From Micropterus salmoides (lineage: Eukaryota > Chordata > Actinopteri > Centrarchiformes > Centrarchidae), in NCBI RefSeq assembly GCF_014851395.1, contig NW_024041150.1:124001-188000 (forward strand): a stretch of DNA of 64,000 nt, in the 5' to 3' direction. Shown in pieces: positions 10,781 to 22,439 of this stretch (position 1 is the stretch's first letter; each line of letters opens with the position of its first letter). The notes beneath the pieces were generated by a model. That model was not told where the DNA came from, ran no database searches, and saw only the letters and a program-made list of their open reading frames with translations. Position numbers and translations under genes: made by a program.

Positions 10781-12030
10781 GAGACAGTGATGCAAAATGA
10801 CAGATTAAAAGCAAGGGAGAAAGAAAGACAGACTGCAAGAAAGAGAGAGTGAAAGAAAAAAGAGGCACATTAATGCCTTCATATCTAACTGGTTAAACAG
10901 AAGTGCTTATCAGAAATGAGTACCACATCGTTCAAGGGCATGTTGAAATTACATCCTCCCCCAGCGTTTTTATTAAAGAAAAGTTTGTAGAGAACCAACA
11001 ATCGACAAAATTTGAAATTTGCTGAACAACACATATGTGTTTTTCATGGTCGGTAGGAAACAGGAGCGGAACAGCAGTCTCCTGAGTCATTGTCTGACAT
11101 TTTGTTGATCCATTTATTCACCCCTACCTCCTCTCTCTGGATTTTGTGGCTCTGTAAGAACATCACACCACCTCCTTCTTTATTCTATAATTGACAAGAG
11201 TCATAATTCTTATTAACACTAGAGGGCTTTGTCACTTGAACATAAACTTTTTGTTTTTGAGTATCTGCTAAATGACTGACGCTGTCATTCAAATGTTTTC
11301 TTTATGTTTAAAAGTGTCTGTTGTTGGCAGGTAAAGAGCCAAAGTGTGCTACATCATGATGATAAAATGAAGTAAGAGAGAAGATGCAGGACATTTTCAT
11401 TCCCACGCGTATTAATCCTTCAGCTACAGGCTGAGATCCAGACATCATTTGAATTAGAATCTGTGCACATACACACAAAGTACATTTCCTTACATGGCAT
11501 CCCCATTATATTGGATATTTCTTGTCAGGCTTGTGAGTTGGCCAGAGCCTGGTGTGACTGGGTAGTTATTCAACTCAGGATATTCCGGCACGCAAGAAAC
11601 TTCTCTTTTCTTATTTGTAGTCCAATGTCGTGCGTCAAATAATTCCTGTCAATGCCAAAATGCCACAGGACACACCTTGTAGAGGTCAGTGTATGTAGAT
11701 GATGTTTAATGAAGTCGAACCTTGGGCCAAAACCTGGAGATATATCAAGGTGATGTGCTTCTTCTTCCACGGCATTTTAGGGGAACACAACTTCAATGAT
11801 GGCCTTGGTCATTTGTTATAAAAAGCCCATCCCGCTGTCTGAAATGAGCAACATGAATGTGTGTTCCTTCTCACTGATGCTGTGCAGGGAAACTTAATTA
11901 GAAAATGAATACCATGCACTCAAATCTCATCTCTGTCAACAAATTTTCTGTGAGAAATTCTGCTCTCACTAACTTCACTTCACTATCCTTTGTTTTAGCA
12001 GAAATGTTATAATGGAAGAGATCTCTGCTT
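10780..12030. other. Non-coding stretch, no gene seen
   Basis: It includes a purine-rich patch (10750-10870). The rest is unremarkable; short frames there are chance. Confidence 0.5.
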
Positions 12031-12039
12031 TGGTCACAC

Positions 12040-12400
12040 ATGTGTACACGTTTGTACTATGCTTGTGAGGACCCCTTAGCCATAATGTGTTCCCGTCCCC
12101 TTATACTTTTTTTTTTTGTCAACATGACTGCAATTATACATGTAAATTTAATCATTTGTCCATGCCTGCGGTGGTCTGTGTTGGCCATGTGTGAATACTT
12201 TCATGTATGCAGATACCCAATATGTCAACCACATTCATGTCCATGTCCATTTTTGGACTATGATGCAAACCTTTATGCTAACCTTGATGTAAACTTAAGT
12301 CTATCCCCAACCTTTAAACCAAGTCCTAAACCTCAAATAACCCTTTAAATGAATGTGAAGATGGGTCCTTTCCAAATATGTCCTTAGTCTCCAGGTCAGA
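12040..12400 (+). repeat. GTGAGGACC / CCTAAACC-type fish repeat scrap
   Basis: It begins with CTTGTGAGGACCCCTTAGCC and ends with a decayed block of CCAACCTTTAAACC, AAGTCCTAAACCTC and AATAACCC. This layout, with a GAGGACC start and a run of CCTAA(A)CC words, is familiar from teleost intergenic repeats. Family not assigned. Confidence 0.45.
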
Positions 12401-12629
12401 ATCTCTCCTTACAAAGTAGTACAGAAGAGGACAAACATACAGGCTATAAAGATACACCCTGAAAGACAGTAGACTGATAGATAGTGTGCACACAGACAGC
12501 ATAAAAATCACAAAAACGTTGCATACAAACTTAGCGTGTAGGTTAACGCACAGTACATCAAGCACACACACAAACCTCACCTTTGCCACAAAATACTGAT
12601 TTGGTGTAAGTCACATATAAAGATGTGTG

Positions 12630-12632
12630 AGA

Positions 12633-12659
<27 letters not shown>
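12630..12659. repeat. (CA)n microsatellite
   Basis: A pure CA run, continuing as CA-rich sequence to about 12690. Confidence 0.9.
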
Positions 12660-12663
<4 letters not shown>

Positions 12664-12689
12664 TACATGCATACACACACCCACTGTCA

Positions 12690-15190
12690 CACATGCATCC
12701 TTGTGCAGAAGGTCGCCGCAGCCACCCTGCTGTGTGCATGAAAGTATAAATAATAAACGTAGGATAATGTATGGTAAGCAAAACATCTGACCAGGCCAAC
12801 AAAAAGCTTTTCAACCTTCTCTCTCATTTCCTTTTTTCTTCTTATCCCACTCTGTCTGAAAATACTCTCCACCTGTATCTTTCTGTCTTCCTTCATATTC
12901 CTCGTCCTCTCACCTTATTCCTCCCTCTCTCTCTCACCCTTTAGGTGTGAGGGTAGAGGGTGAATGTAGTGACATCACCTCCTTTAACCCCTAAGCAACC
13001 CCATGTTGCCTCCTTATCTTTTCATAAAACACACATTGCATTATTCATTATGCTACTACTACACATTCACACACACACACACACATAGCAAAAAAAAGAA
13101 AGAGTAGAGAGAAGAACAAGAAGCAGATGGGAGGAGGAGGAAGGGAAGAAATGGAGATGTGGCTTCTGTTCATACATCAAGCATTCACCTCTGCTGCTCC
13201 TTCATTATGATACTTTCATGTACGTTAACTGTACTTCTCTTAGACACAGACAACGCTCTCTCAATACACGTCCGTGGTGCAATGCATACACTTGAAACAT
13301 GATAGATAAAGAGAGAGAAGGAAAGAGGGATTATCTGCCCCTGATTGCGGTTTAATAATGCAAACATGCATTACTTTTGTAGCTTTCCACGTGTACACTG
13401 AAAAATATTATATTTCAGCTCATTTGTTATGACACACAGGACAGGGAAGTCAAGGGTTACAGATAACATGATCAATAAAAACACCGCAAGCTGGATATTG
13501 AGATACAAAAATATTGCCTGTATGTAATTTGAAATGCATTAAACATAAATAAAGGAAAATACTGATCTCTATATTCTTCTGCTTTAGATTCTAGTAGTTT
13601 ACAAGTGATTGCATTTGGCTCAGAAGACAATGTAAACTGTTGCTGCTGAAACTATGTTATCAGCTCTGGATTTTGCTTGTATTGGTTACAACGTTTAGGT
13701 TCCTATTTAAGTCAGTGTAACAACCAGCAAAAGGTTGGTGACTGTGTGGCACATCGTTAGGCTCACATGCTATTTTGGATCATGACAACAATGAGCAAAC
13801 ACATTGAAAGAGCTTGCAAAAATAATACTGTTACCTAGATGGAGCAGAGTGGCACAATATAAACACATGGCACCACAAATATGTTGTTAAAGACAGATGA
13901 TTTTGTTTCTTTACTTTTCTTTAGTACAGTAAATATGTAAAGAACATACTAGAAATAATGAAAGTTTGTTGAAGCTGTGATTGGATACGTACAGCACTGA
14001 GCAAAACTGGACAGATAGGCAAAGCATTTCAAGTTCAGAAAAATTCTGAAAAAAACTGAAGACATTTCTAATCTCAATGAGGCTTTCAATATAGGTTAAA
14101 AAAGCTAAATAATAGAATAAAATAACACTAATAAGGGTTTGAAATGCATAACTAAGGACTAAGATGAATAAAGATGTAAAGATGTTATCAGTAATCTGTA
14201 ATGGATTACATGGCGTGTAAACCAGAGTACAATGACATACAGTACATACATCATGCATGCATGTGCAAAATGTGTAAGCAGAGGTTGTGGAAGAAAAACA
14301 CAGACCTTTGGTGCCCTGGAGTCCACTTTTGTATAGTATGATTCTGCTTAGAGAGGCCAGTGTTAACGTGTTGAGACTAAATAATGTGGCCCCTTTGAGT
14401 AAACTCAGCTCTAAATTAAAATACTCCCACCTCGGCGTCTGAATGGGATCCTTTTCAAGTGGCGGATCAGATATGGGATTGCATGTTGGCGAAGGGGCCG
14501 TGGTCAGAGCCCAGCTGAGGAGCAGCTGCTGAATGTTAAGTGTCTGCATGTGGAAAGTGACCCTCAGTTACATCAGTTCCCATATTAATCCGTGTTACAC
14601 TGAATAATACAGTGTTAAACTGGATAATGCCGTTGAGGCTGTGTCCACATGGGGTCACTGTAGTATGTGGAGTCTGACGCAAATCACGTAAATCAGATCT
14701 TTTTTCCGCAACTCCCACAACTGGAGCAGATTTCTGCAATGTGGAATTCAAATTGTCCCTCTGAACTTGCCACACATGAAAACCAAGGCTAAAAGAGACC
14801 AAAAGACACACGTTCTGCTGCAGCATCTCTCCCTGCACATCTAGCCTTCACATGCTTCATCTGCAGAAAGATCCAGGATGGATCTACAAAGCCACGGAAC
14901 CAGAGAGACACTCTCTCCCTGTCATCCTGTTCTTTTCAATGTGACCACCCTAAAGCAGGAGGTAAGACTGTATGTATGTGTTTTCATGTTGTGTGTTCAA
15001 GATAATGCAATAGCAGCAGGTTGCTCAACTAGAAGTGGCTTAACTGTCAAACCACAACAACTACATGCCTGAGGAACAAGACCCAAGTGTGTCTGAGTGT
15101 GTGTGTGTTAAGTGATGATGAAACACGGGTAGGGTGCTGTAGTGGGCTGCTCCCTACCTTTCAAAAAACTCAAAAGCCTGCTGTCTTTGT
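12690..15190. other. Non-coding stretch with small CA repeats
   Basis: It contains a short (CA)n at 13067-13085, a purine-rich patch at 13095-13160 and otherwise unique AT-rich DNA. A 212-codon minus-strand frame at 13911-14549 is the longest in the window outside a transposon. It has no domain I recognise and is rich in hydrophobic, Ser, Thr and Cys codons, so it is treated as chance. Confidence 0.45.
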
Positions 15191-15198
15191 GACAAGCT

Positions 15199-15239
<41 letters not shown>
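15199..15239. repeat. (CA)n microsatellite followed by pyrimidine-rich tract
   Basis: A pure CA run of about 20 units, then a C/T-rich tract to about 15520 that creates long but meaningless frames. Confidence 0.95.
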
Positions 15240-15240
<1 letters not shown>

Positions 15241-15599
15241 CGATCCTAATTGCTATCTCTCTCCTGCAGGGTGAGAAAATAGGCTACCTGAAGGCATCTC
15301 TCGCCCACTCGTTTCCCACCTCTTCTTCTGCTGCATTCCCTCTCTTTCCTCACTCTCTTCTTCTTGTCATCTTGCATCTCGTTCCTTGTTTCCTCTCCTC
15401 TTGTCTTATTCTCTGGTCATATGTCATACTCTCACCTCTCTCTCGTTTGTTCCGTTTGTGTCTTTCCTCCTGCTCTGTTTCTCTCCTCCCTCACTACCTC
15501 TCTTGTCTTCTACAAGAAGGTGCATCGAAAGTGATGCAAGGAAAAGAAGGGAGGACACAACAAGAGGAAATATAATCTTACATGCATGTCATTGACTTC

Positions 15600-16280
15600 T
15601 ACTCAGAGACTTGGACACAGTTGTCAGGGTCATAAAGGAAAGAAGGAGGTAGGAGAAGAAAGGCGAAGGCAATCTTGATGTCACCTGTCGTCTGGTTTTA
15701 TCACAGTTCCTTTTTTTCTTGCACCCATCTTCTCTCCTCCTCTCCAGGTCTACCAATGTGATCACAAGCCAACAACAAAACAAAAAATAATTTGGAATTT
15801 AAAAAAAAGCATCAGACGCTATTAAATTACATTGAAGCATATTCATGATCATTTTCTGTGTTGCCATTAGAAGATTGCTGGGAACCGACAGCTCTTTTGA
15901 GATGATTATACCACCCACTGAACCTCAGCAGTGTGCTGAAGTGTTACACACCATATGAACAAACTAACCACAAAAGTAGAACAAACATCCATGTTCTCTC
16001 ACATGTTAATTAAGAAGTTTTTTTTTAATTACTGTAGTTTCACATCAGCATGCCTCCCCTGAACAGTATCCTGTCTCTTACTCATTGCTATCCTTGTTGC
16101 AGTAGTTTGCTCATATTTGAACATATCTAACATCTTTTCTACTTTTTTTTATGCCAGTACTTCAGATTTTTATTCATTGGTGCAGCTCTTCTATTGTCAG
16201 AGCACTGTGACGGACCTTGACAGAATCAAAATTAAGTTAGGAATGAAAGTACGGGATTCATTTTGTTCGTTCATAAAAAT
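15600..16280. other. Non-coding stretch, no gene seen
   Basis: AT-rich, no supported feature. Confidence 0.5.
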
Positions 16281-16286
16281 ACAAGG

Positions 16287-16577
16287 AAATGTGGGATTGC
16301 AAACCATCCAACAATAACTATGTTTTATTGGTCCAATAGAGGAGAAGCACAGCAGCACCACACAGAATAACTACAACATTTGTCCAATTACCGTAAAGGC
16401 AGAGTGTAAAAATGTACAGAAAAAATAAGAAATGCAAACCGAATACAGATAAAACTGTTAAGCTGAAGCTGTAGATTTTGGATGCATATCACATTCTTCT
16501 TCTTCTCTTTGTCAAGTTTTGGAATTAAAATCATTTTGGTGTGCAGTTATTGTTGGATGGTTTACGACCCCACATTT
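16287..16577. repeat. Inverted repeat pair, probable small MITE remnant
   Basis: The 33-bp arm at 16287-16319 is the reverse complement of 16545-16577 with 30 of 33 matches; the shared core includes GTTATTGTTGGATGGTTT. The arms are separated by 225 bp. Beyond the arms, similarity fades, so element ends and TSDs could not be fixed. Confidence 0.6.
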
Positions 16578-16579
16578 AT

Positions 16580-17100
16580 TTGCAGTTTCATAAATAAATC
16601 CATTATGAAAGAACTACAGCTAAATTTCCATTCTATTTTTATCCATCCATACATCTAGTATAGACCCACATACTTTAACTCCTTCACTTGGGGCAGCATC
16701 TCACTCCAAATCCAAATGGCCTCGCTCTTGGTAATGCTGAGACTCATTTCAACCACAAAGAGCCCCAACACATGCTTGAGGTGACACCAGCCCAAGATTA
16801 AGATATCTGAATGATTTGAACCACAGAATCACCAGCGTCACTTTGGCATTACATTGATGGACTTTCACAGTCTTGTTTGCTTCACATTCACAGACTGCAG
16901 TTTAGCATTATTTTGTAAAAAAAAACCTCAAGGAATCAAAATCTGCAAGCAAGAAAGAAAGAAATGTCAATGAGATCATTTGTAGCTGCTAATCAACATT
17001 TATCTCCATCACAGAGTTTTCCTCATCATGCGAAGTGTTGATCCCCGGACAAAAAGATGTGGGCCAAAGTGATGAAAGAAACTATTTAAGGCCAATTCGG
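16580..17100. other. Non-coding stretch, no gene seen
   Basis: No supported feature. Confidence 0.5.
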
Positions 17101-17143
17101 CCGCTATTTATGCCTTTAGCCAAGTGCTTATGCCTAATGTTAT

Positions 17144-17290
17144 TTGGAGTCATGTGTCTGTCCACCTGATAAATGTAAGTCCAATATTTACTGTCTTTTT
17201 AGCTCAGAGTTTGGTCTCCACCACCTCCTGAGGGAAATATTGCAAAAAAACATTATTATAAAAAATTTAAAAAAAAAAACAGCGAGCAGC
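17144..17290 (+). repeat. Teleost repeat scrap (GTCCACCTGATAAAT type)
   Basis: The words CTGTCCACCTGATAAATGTA, TTTGGTCTCCACCACCTCC and GAGGGAAATATT occur in order and are familiar from a common fish interspersed repeat. A second, more diverged piece starts at about 20.71 kb with CTGTCCACCTGATGAAAATA. Confidence 0.5.
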
Positions 17291-17434
17291 GCATCAACAC
17301 TTCATTTAATTCATAAAATTATATGACATTTGTTGTGTGACACTGCGCTTTTGCCATTATTCTGTACAGGTTAACGCTTTATTCAATAAAGGTTTTTTTT
17401 TTAACTCTTATTAAATTACAAACACATTATGACT

Positions 17435-17560
17435 CAGAGATTAGGACTTGAGACTTGACTTTGGACTTGCTGGTTTTGACTTGAGACTTGACTCAGACAC
17501 GCCTGTCTCAACTTGGGACATGACTTGAGTGCTAAGACTTGGGACTTGCAAAACATTATT
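17435..17560 (+). repeat. ACTTG-rich subterminal repeat block
   Basis: Irregular iterations of GACTTGAGACTTGACT/GGACTTG end at GACTTGCAAAACA, matching the subterminal part of the hAT-like piece at 5.7-5.82 kb. The CAGAGG terminus is not visible here. Confidence 0.6.
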
Positions 17561-17569
17561 GTTTTATTT

Positions 17570-18075
17570 ACTGCTTTTGTAGTTGGGTGTTTTTATTATT
17601 AATGGTTTCAGCACTAAATAAGCAGTGATGTTTTACATTTCACTGAGTCATTTAATTCAACAATAACTTCATGGTAACTTCAGTAATTAATCAAAGCCAT
17701 TCATCCATTATCAAACCGTTTCACAACTTAAATTTTGTTCTTATGTGCAATGACACAGCTGTTTCTCTTCACTGACAGATTTTCAGACCTGTGTGAACCC
17801 TGAAATGTGGATAAGGCAGAGTTGTCATGATGCTGCTGCTTATAATAAACTGCCACACTGCCACGATTAACAAGGCCAGCTCTTCAAGATGATTGCAATG
17901 CATCCAGTGTGCAGGGATGTAAGCTCTCTGCTTTAAATTCAGCTCACATTGGCTGTAAAGTCAGTGTATCGCTTTCTCTCCTGTCCCAACCTCCTCTACA
18001 TTCTTTTCATACTCAGTGAGAGAAAGAGAAAGGGAGAGATAGAGGGTTCAGAGGGCTGCCCTCAGGCGTACACAC
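17570..18075. other. Non-coding stretch, no gene seen
   Basis: AT-rich, no supported feature. Confidence 0.5.
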
Positions 18076-18079
18076 AACA

Positions 18080-18086
18080 CACACAG

Positions 18087-18118
<32 letters not shown>
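18080..18118. repeat. (CA)n microsatellite
   Basis: A CA run with two imperfect units at the 5' side. Confidence 0.9.
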
Positions 18119-18119
<1 letters not shown>

Positions 18120-18120
<1 letters not shown>

Positions 18121-19090
18121 TATCTCAACTCCCATGCTGGTTTATTTGCTTTATTCACACAGCCTGCCATATTGCTCGACTGTCTCAACAAGGCAGCAGG
18201 AAGAAAAGGCAATTTTCTTTTTTTAACATACGGCATTAAAAAAACAATTATACTGAGATAGCTAAATACAACAAAGTGACCTGTTTAATTTCAAAGGTTT
18301 TAGTTCATTTTTAAGAAATGACTCTCAAGATGTACATTTTTAGAAAGTCCACCTACCCAAAGAAGAAAAACAAACATTTTACCAACTATACATCTGTGAG
18401 TGATTCAAATAGATTCAAGTCATAGATTTGAAGCTGACATGAGGTCACAACAGCACTAAAACATTCTACTTTCCTTACTTTCCCACTCCTGTCTGATTTA
18501 AAGTTCTGAAGTGATGGATCACTGGACCCTTTCACAATCTGAACTGCATAGTCTGTAGCAGCCTGATGCCAGCTTATTACTATTCAGGGTCATGACAGAG
18601 TGGAGCCTGTGCCAGAATGCATGGGCAGAGCAAGAAACACCCACAGCCCACAAAACACCCACCCATGTCAGGTCCACACTCACAATTTAGAGTCTCAAAT
18701 CAATTCACTTGAATTGTAGGAGGACTCTAGAGCTCAAAATGCTAATTCAAATTCACAGGTAGCTGAATTAAATTGGGTGCAGATGCCTTTCCAGCACTGA
18801 GGAACAATTGTGATCTGGCTCTCGCTCATATATAGCTGCCAGATGTGTCCATGTTTTGGGGATGGGCACAAATCCAAAGTCTGAGCATAAACACTTTAAT
18901 GCTGATGACCAGTTAAATGCAATGCACTTTTGTCCTATGTGTCTCATTAATTACAAATTTGCCCTCTTTAATTTAACCACCTGGTTTTCCGTACAGGTGC
19001 ATATGCATAGGTTTAAAAGAAATTATATTTGGATATCAAAGGTCAGTGGTGCTCATCGAAAAATAATGTTTACTAGTTACTACTAAGGAA
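18120..19090. other. Non-coding stretch, no gene seen
   Basis: No supported feature. Confidence 0.5.
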
Positions 19091-19099
19091 GGGGTTCCA

Positions 19100-19160
19100 A
19101 CATTACATTTACATTTATTCACTTGGCAGACGCTTTTATCAACATACAAGGAACAACATA
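19100..19160 (+). repeat. Short teleost repeat motif (GGCAGACGCTTTTATC)
   Basis: TTACATTTACATTTATTCAC followed by TTGGCAGACGCTTTTATC is a hallmark word pair of a very widespread fish repeat. Only this short segment is recognisable. Confidence 0.5.
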
Positions 19161-19719
19161 CAAGCATCAACAGAGCATCAATACAGCACGAGATCTACAA
19201 CTGATAATACATACTAGTAAGGGCAGAAATAAATACTAAGAGCTCATAGCACGTATGGCATCAATGGGGTAAATACCTAGGGAAAGAAAAAAAAAGTGCA
19301 ATCAATATAAGAGAATTGCATTGCATTTAATTGCATGTATTTTAGAATTTAATTTAGAATTTCTGGATAAGAGATTTGAGAGAAAAGGGAAATATTCATT
19401 CAGTTGATTTATTTATACCTCCTCAGTCCCAAGGTACTTATTTTGCATGTATACAGCTTAAAAGGAATTAACCCTCAGTAAGAATATCGTAGTTGAGTTA
19501 CTGTGTAGCAACTGATAAAACATGACCATAAAATATGGACGGTATAAACCTCAGAGACATGGAGGTATGCAGAAACATGTCGTTACAGCAGCCTTCATTT
19601 CAAACATTGTCAACGTGCATTACTGATAGTGGAAAAATGGAACATTTCACCTGCAGATGCACTTTCCTTTACAGAATTTACAGTAAATGGAAATGCAAGG
19701 GAATGACAGTAAATCCTTA

Positions 19720-20350
19720 AGAGGAGGAGGAGGATGGAAAAGAGAGGAGAAGGAATAGTAGGAAGGGAAGAACGAGCCAGAGTAGAAGAAGAAAAACATG
19801 AAGAATGAATCAATGTGCTTTTTCTGTTACTCATCACATTGGATGTCAGATCCCGATGTGGGATCCAATCAAAGGCTGAAATACCAAAATAAGCACAGTT
19901 GTCACAGAAAAACAGGATTTCACCGCATCAGTGCTCCATGACAGCTGTCAATATCAAGAAAGCGGAGGAGGAGGAGGAGAGAAGGTGAAGGAAGGGAAGG
20001 ACAGATGGTTGGAGACTGTTACATCCCTGATGCTAAGGGACAGCTGTCAATAAAAAGGCAAGAGAATAAGTAATAGGGATGACTCTGGGGAAGGAAGGGA
20101 GAGGAGACTGGTAAGGTGACAAATAAAAAAGTGTCAGTCGCTCAGAGTCAGGAAAGAGAGTGGTGAAAGAGGCAAAGAAGAAAATGACAAAGTAGAGAAA
20201 GTCAGTAAAACAGTGATGTTGTTGTCACTGCCAGCAAGGGAGAAGTGAGAAAGACAGAGAGGGAGTTACTTATTTGTCAGACAGTGCCAGTTTTCTGATA
20301 TAACTGCAGCAAACACACTTGTTCTGCTCTGCAAACAGGCAACAACAGGA
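19720..20350. repeat. Purine-rich (GGA/GAA) low-complexity region
   Basis: There are repeated AGGAGGAGGAGG, GAAGGAAGGGAAGG and AGAGAGG-type tracts at 19720-19800, 19960-20020 and 20140-20270. Between them GACAGCTGTCAAT occurs twice (about 19940 and 20040), a second small duplication. No gene seen. Confidence 0.6.
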
Positions 20351-20399
20351 GGGAAGTACACAGCAGCAAAGTGGAGAGAGGAAAGACATCATTTCAAAA

Positions 20400-20700
20400 A
20401 GATGTGTTTGTGTCATCTTTATAGTTTTCTAACTTGTTTGCCCTCAAAAGAGCACCACTTTTTGGTGACTGGACACTTCTTCAAGATTATTGTTTGTGAG
20501 GGTATGCATTCACTGGGAAAGCATGACATGAAATGTGTCAAAGACCTTTGGATGTCTATGAATAGAAAAAAATCCATCTATAAACAAGAAACAAAAATAC
20601 GTATTTTTCATAGATTCCTTCACCTACACCATGGGTGAGATCAGCTCAGACATATCACCTTGTAAAGTTTCATTGATCCATTATCTAACACAGAGCAACA
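20400..20700. other. Non-coding stretch, no gene seen
   Basis: No supported feature. Confidence 0.5.
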
Positions 20701-20704
20701 TTAG

Positions 20705-20930
20705 CATTTATTTAAGGTCATGTTTCTGTCCACCTGATGAAAATAAGTCTCCATCAATGCTGTTTAGGTAGCATACAGTGGGTTTATCTGAGCAGTTCTT
20801 GTTTGTTTTTTATAAAAACAGATGCCTGCTGCTACTGGAAACAAGGATGACTGGAGTGGTGAGGCTGAGCCATACAGTAAAGTGTGCCTTAAAACTAAAA
20901 CTATAAGCTAAATGAGGCTAAAAAAGTATG
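20705..20930 (+). repeat. Teleost repeat scrap (CTGGAGTGGTGAGGCTGAG type)
   Basis: It starts with CTGTCCACCTGATGAAAATA and later has ACTGGAGTGGTGAGGCTGAG and AAACTAAAACTATAAGCTAA. I regard it as another, diverged part of the family seen at 17.14 kb. Confidence 0.45.
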
Positions 20931-21068
20931 TGGATTTCTCATTATGAGTGATCTATTTCATGTTACACATAATTTGAATTGTTATAATATGTTAATATAA
21001 AAATATTTATTAGTAGAGCCTAAAGTTAGCATATGGTGCTAAGCTACCACTGCGTGGGAAATACCATG

Positions 21069-21251
21069 TCATTTCCTTTTACACATCTCCGGCTTGTTCT
21101 TCTTCTGCCTCAACCAGTTCAAAGGTCGTGCTTGCCATCTCATCTTACGCCTTCTGTCTTTTCTGCGTTTTATGAATTTCACTAAAAGTAACTGCTGTTC
21201 AGCATTGATCAACTCCAACTCCAACATGATCTGCTCAATTTCAGTTGCCAT
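21069..21251 (-). pseudogene. Harbinger-like (PIF/HARBI1) transposase N-terminal fragment
   Basis: A 60-codon frame starts MATEIEQIMLELELINAEQQ and then has a very basic block, KRRKDRRRKMRWQARPLNWL. An arginine-rich segment leading into a W-x-R/H-P-L motif is the usual N-terminus of PIF/Harbinger transposases. The DDE catalytic domain is absent, since the frame stops at 60 codons. Immediately upstream on the minus strand the element is interrupted by a SINE. Beyond that SINE, the sequence at 22216-22380 has the GTAGCC/GGCTAC-type words common near Harbinger ends. The family assignment is an inference from these short motifs; it could also be a chance basic frame. Confidence 0.4.
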
Positions 21252-21254
21252 TGT

Positions 21255-21265
21255 TTTGTAGTAGA
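21255..21265. repeat. Target site duplication of SINE, left copy
   Basis: TTTGTAGTAGA is repeated exactly at 22205-22215, bracketing the SINE plus its hAT insert. Confidence 0.85.
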
Positions 21266-22204
21266 GGGTGACATGTTGGCAGGGTTGGGGAGTAACGGAT
21301 TATATGTAATGGCGTTACATAATCTGGATACAAAAATAAAATAACTGTATTTCGTTACAGTACAGATAAACAAAGGTTGTAATCAGGTTACAGGTACATT
21401 TTGTAAAAAAACGGGGATTACACATAGGGATTACTTTAAGCACAAAGTTTCAATGAAATGGAAAGTGCAGTGCTTTTTGCTATTTATGTTTCCTTATGTT
21501 GGATACTAAATTAATACAGGCTCCCTAGTGCAGAATGATTTATCAACATTTTAAAATCATTTTCCAGGAAATGACACACTAAAATGTCAACAAGAATACC
21601 TACAAAACAACATTTTTTGTCATCGATGGGCCAGATACTACCATATAACGTATAGGCCCAGTGCACAGCATATCATATCAAAACATTTAAACTTCGTTTT
21701 TGATTTCATGGGTATGGAATATTTTATAATTTTTCTCTAAAAATACAGTGAGCAGACAAGGCATCTGACAATGAAGTAATCCAAAAGTAACTAAAAGTAA
21801 TCAGGTGAAATTACTTTTTTTGCGGTTCTTGTATTACGTTACTGATTACATTTTTTAACAAGTTTTTAGTAATTGTACCGAATTACATTTTTTAAGTAAT
21901 CCTTCCAACCCTGCATGTTGGTGCAGTGGTTAGCACTGTCGCCTTACAGCGAGACGGTCTTGGGTTTGAACCTTGGTCATCCCAAGCCTTTCTGTGAGGA
22001 GTTTGCATGTTCTCCCCATGTCTGTAAAGGACTTGCTTCCTTCCACTGCCCAAAGGCATGCAGGTTAGGTTAATTGGTGACTCTAAATTGCCCTTAGGTG
22101 TGAATGTGTGACTTGTTTCTGTGTACCCTGTAATGGACTGGCGACCTATCCAGGGTGTACACTGCCCAACACGGGACAAGCGGGTATGGATGATGGATGG
22201 ATGG
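21266..22204 (+). mobile_element. tRNA-derived SINE, split by a hAT element
   Basis: The SINE head GGGTGACATGTTGG (21266-21279) lies left of the hAT insert and the rest lies at 21914-22204. A pol III box A (TGGTGCAGTGG, 21919-21929) and a near-consensus box B (GTTTGAACC, 21964-21972) are visible. They are followed by the conserved body (GTTTGCATGTTCTCCCCATG, GGTTAATTGGTGACTCTAAA, GGACTGGCGACCTATCCAGG) and a GGATGGATGG tail. Without the insert it is about 300 bp. An exact 11-bp TSD flanks it, so both ends are intact. The family resembles the abundant fish SINEs with a central conserved domain. A truncated relative is at 51.4 kb. Confidence 0.9.
21280..21913 (+). mobile_element. Non-autonomous hAT element inside the SINE
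   Basis: It begins CAGGGTTGGGGAGTAACGGA and ends TCCTTCCAACCCTG; the terminal 9 bp are perfect inverted repeats. An exact 8-bp TSD, CATGTTGG (21272-21279 and 21914-21921), flanks it and is part of the SINE head. That shows insertion after the SINE. The ends are rich in GTAAT/ATTAC words (GTAACGGATTA, GCGTTACATAA, CGTTACTGATTACA), making long imperfect subterminal inverted repeats. No coding sequence. Only the TIR and TSD form shows it belongs to hAT. Confidence 0.92.
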
Positions 22205-22215
22205 TTTGTAGTAGA
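22205..22215. repeat. Target site duplication of SINE, right copy
   Basis: An exact copy of TTTGTAGTAGA from the left side. Confidence 0.85.
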
Positions 22216-22439
22216 AGAAGACTCAACACAGTGGAACATAGAAACCCCATCGCAAACTAGCATTTTGGTGGCGTAATTGCAAAGGGACGCTGACACCATT
22301 GCTGAAGTATAAATGTATAAAGGCACGTAGCCCACACCATCGGCTACAGCATAGACTCGATGCATAAGTATTAATTGGCCTTAAAGGCTGCTGTGTCCAG
22401 AATGACATAACACACCTTATTTCACTAAGCATTTACTGT

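Noticed and set aside
15087..15575. 162-codon frame with a His-Thr repeat
   Set aside because: Made by the (CA)n microsatellite and a pyrimidine tract.
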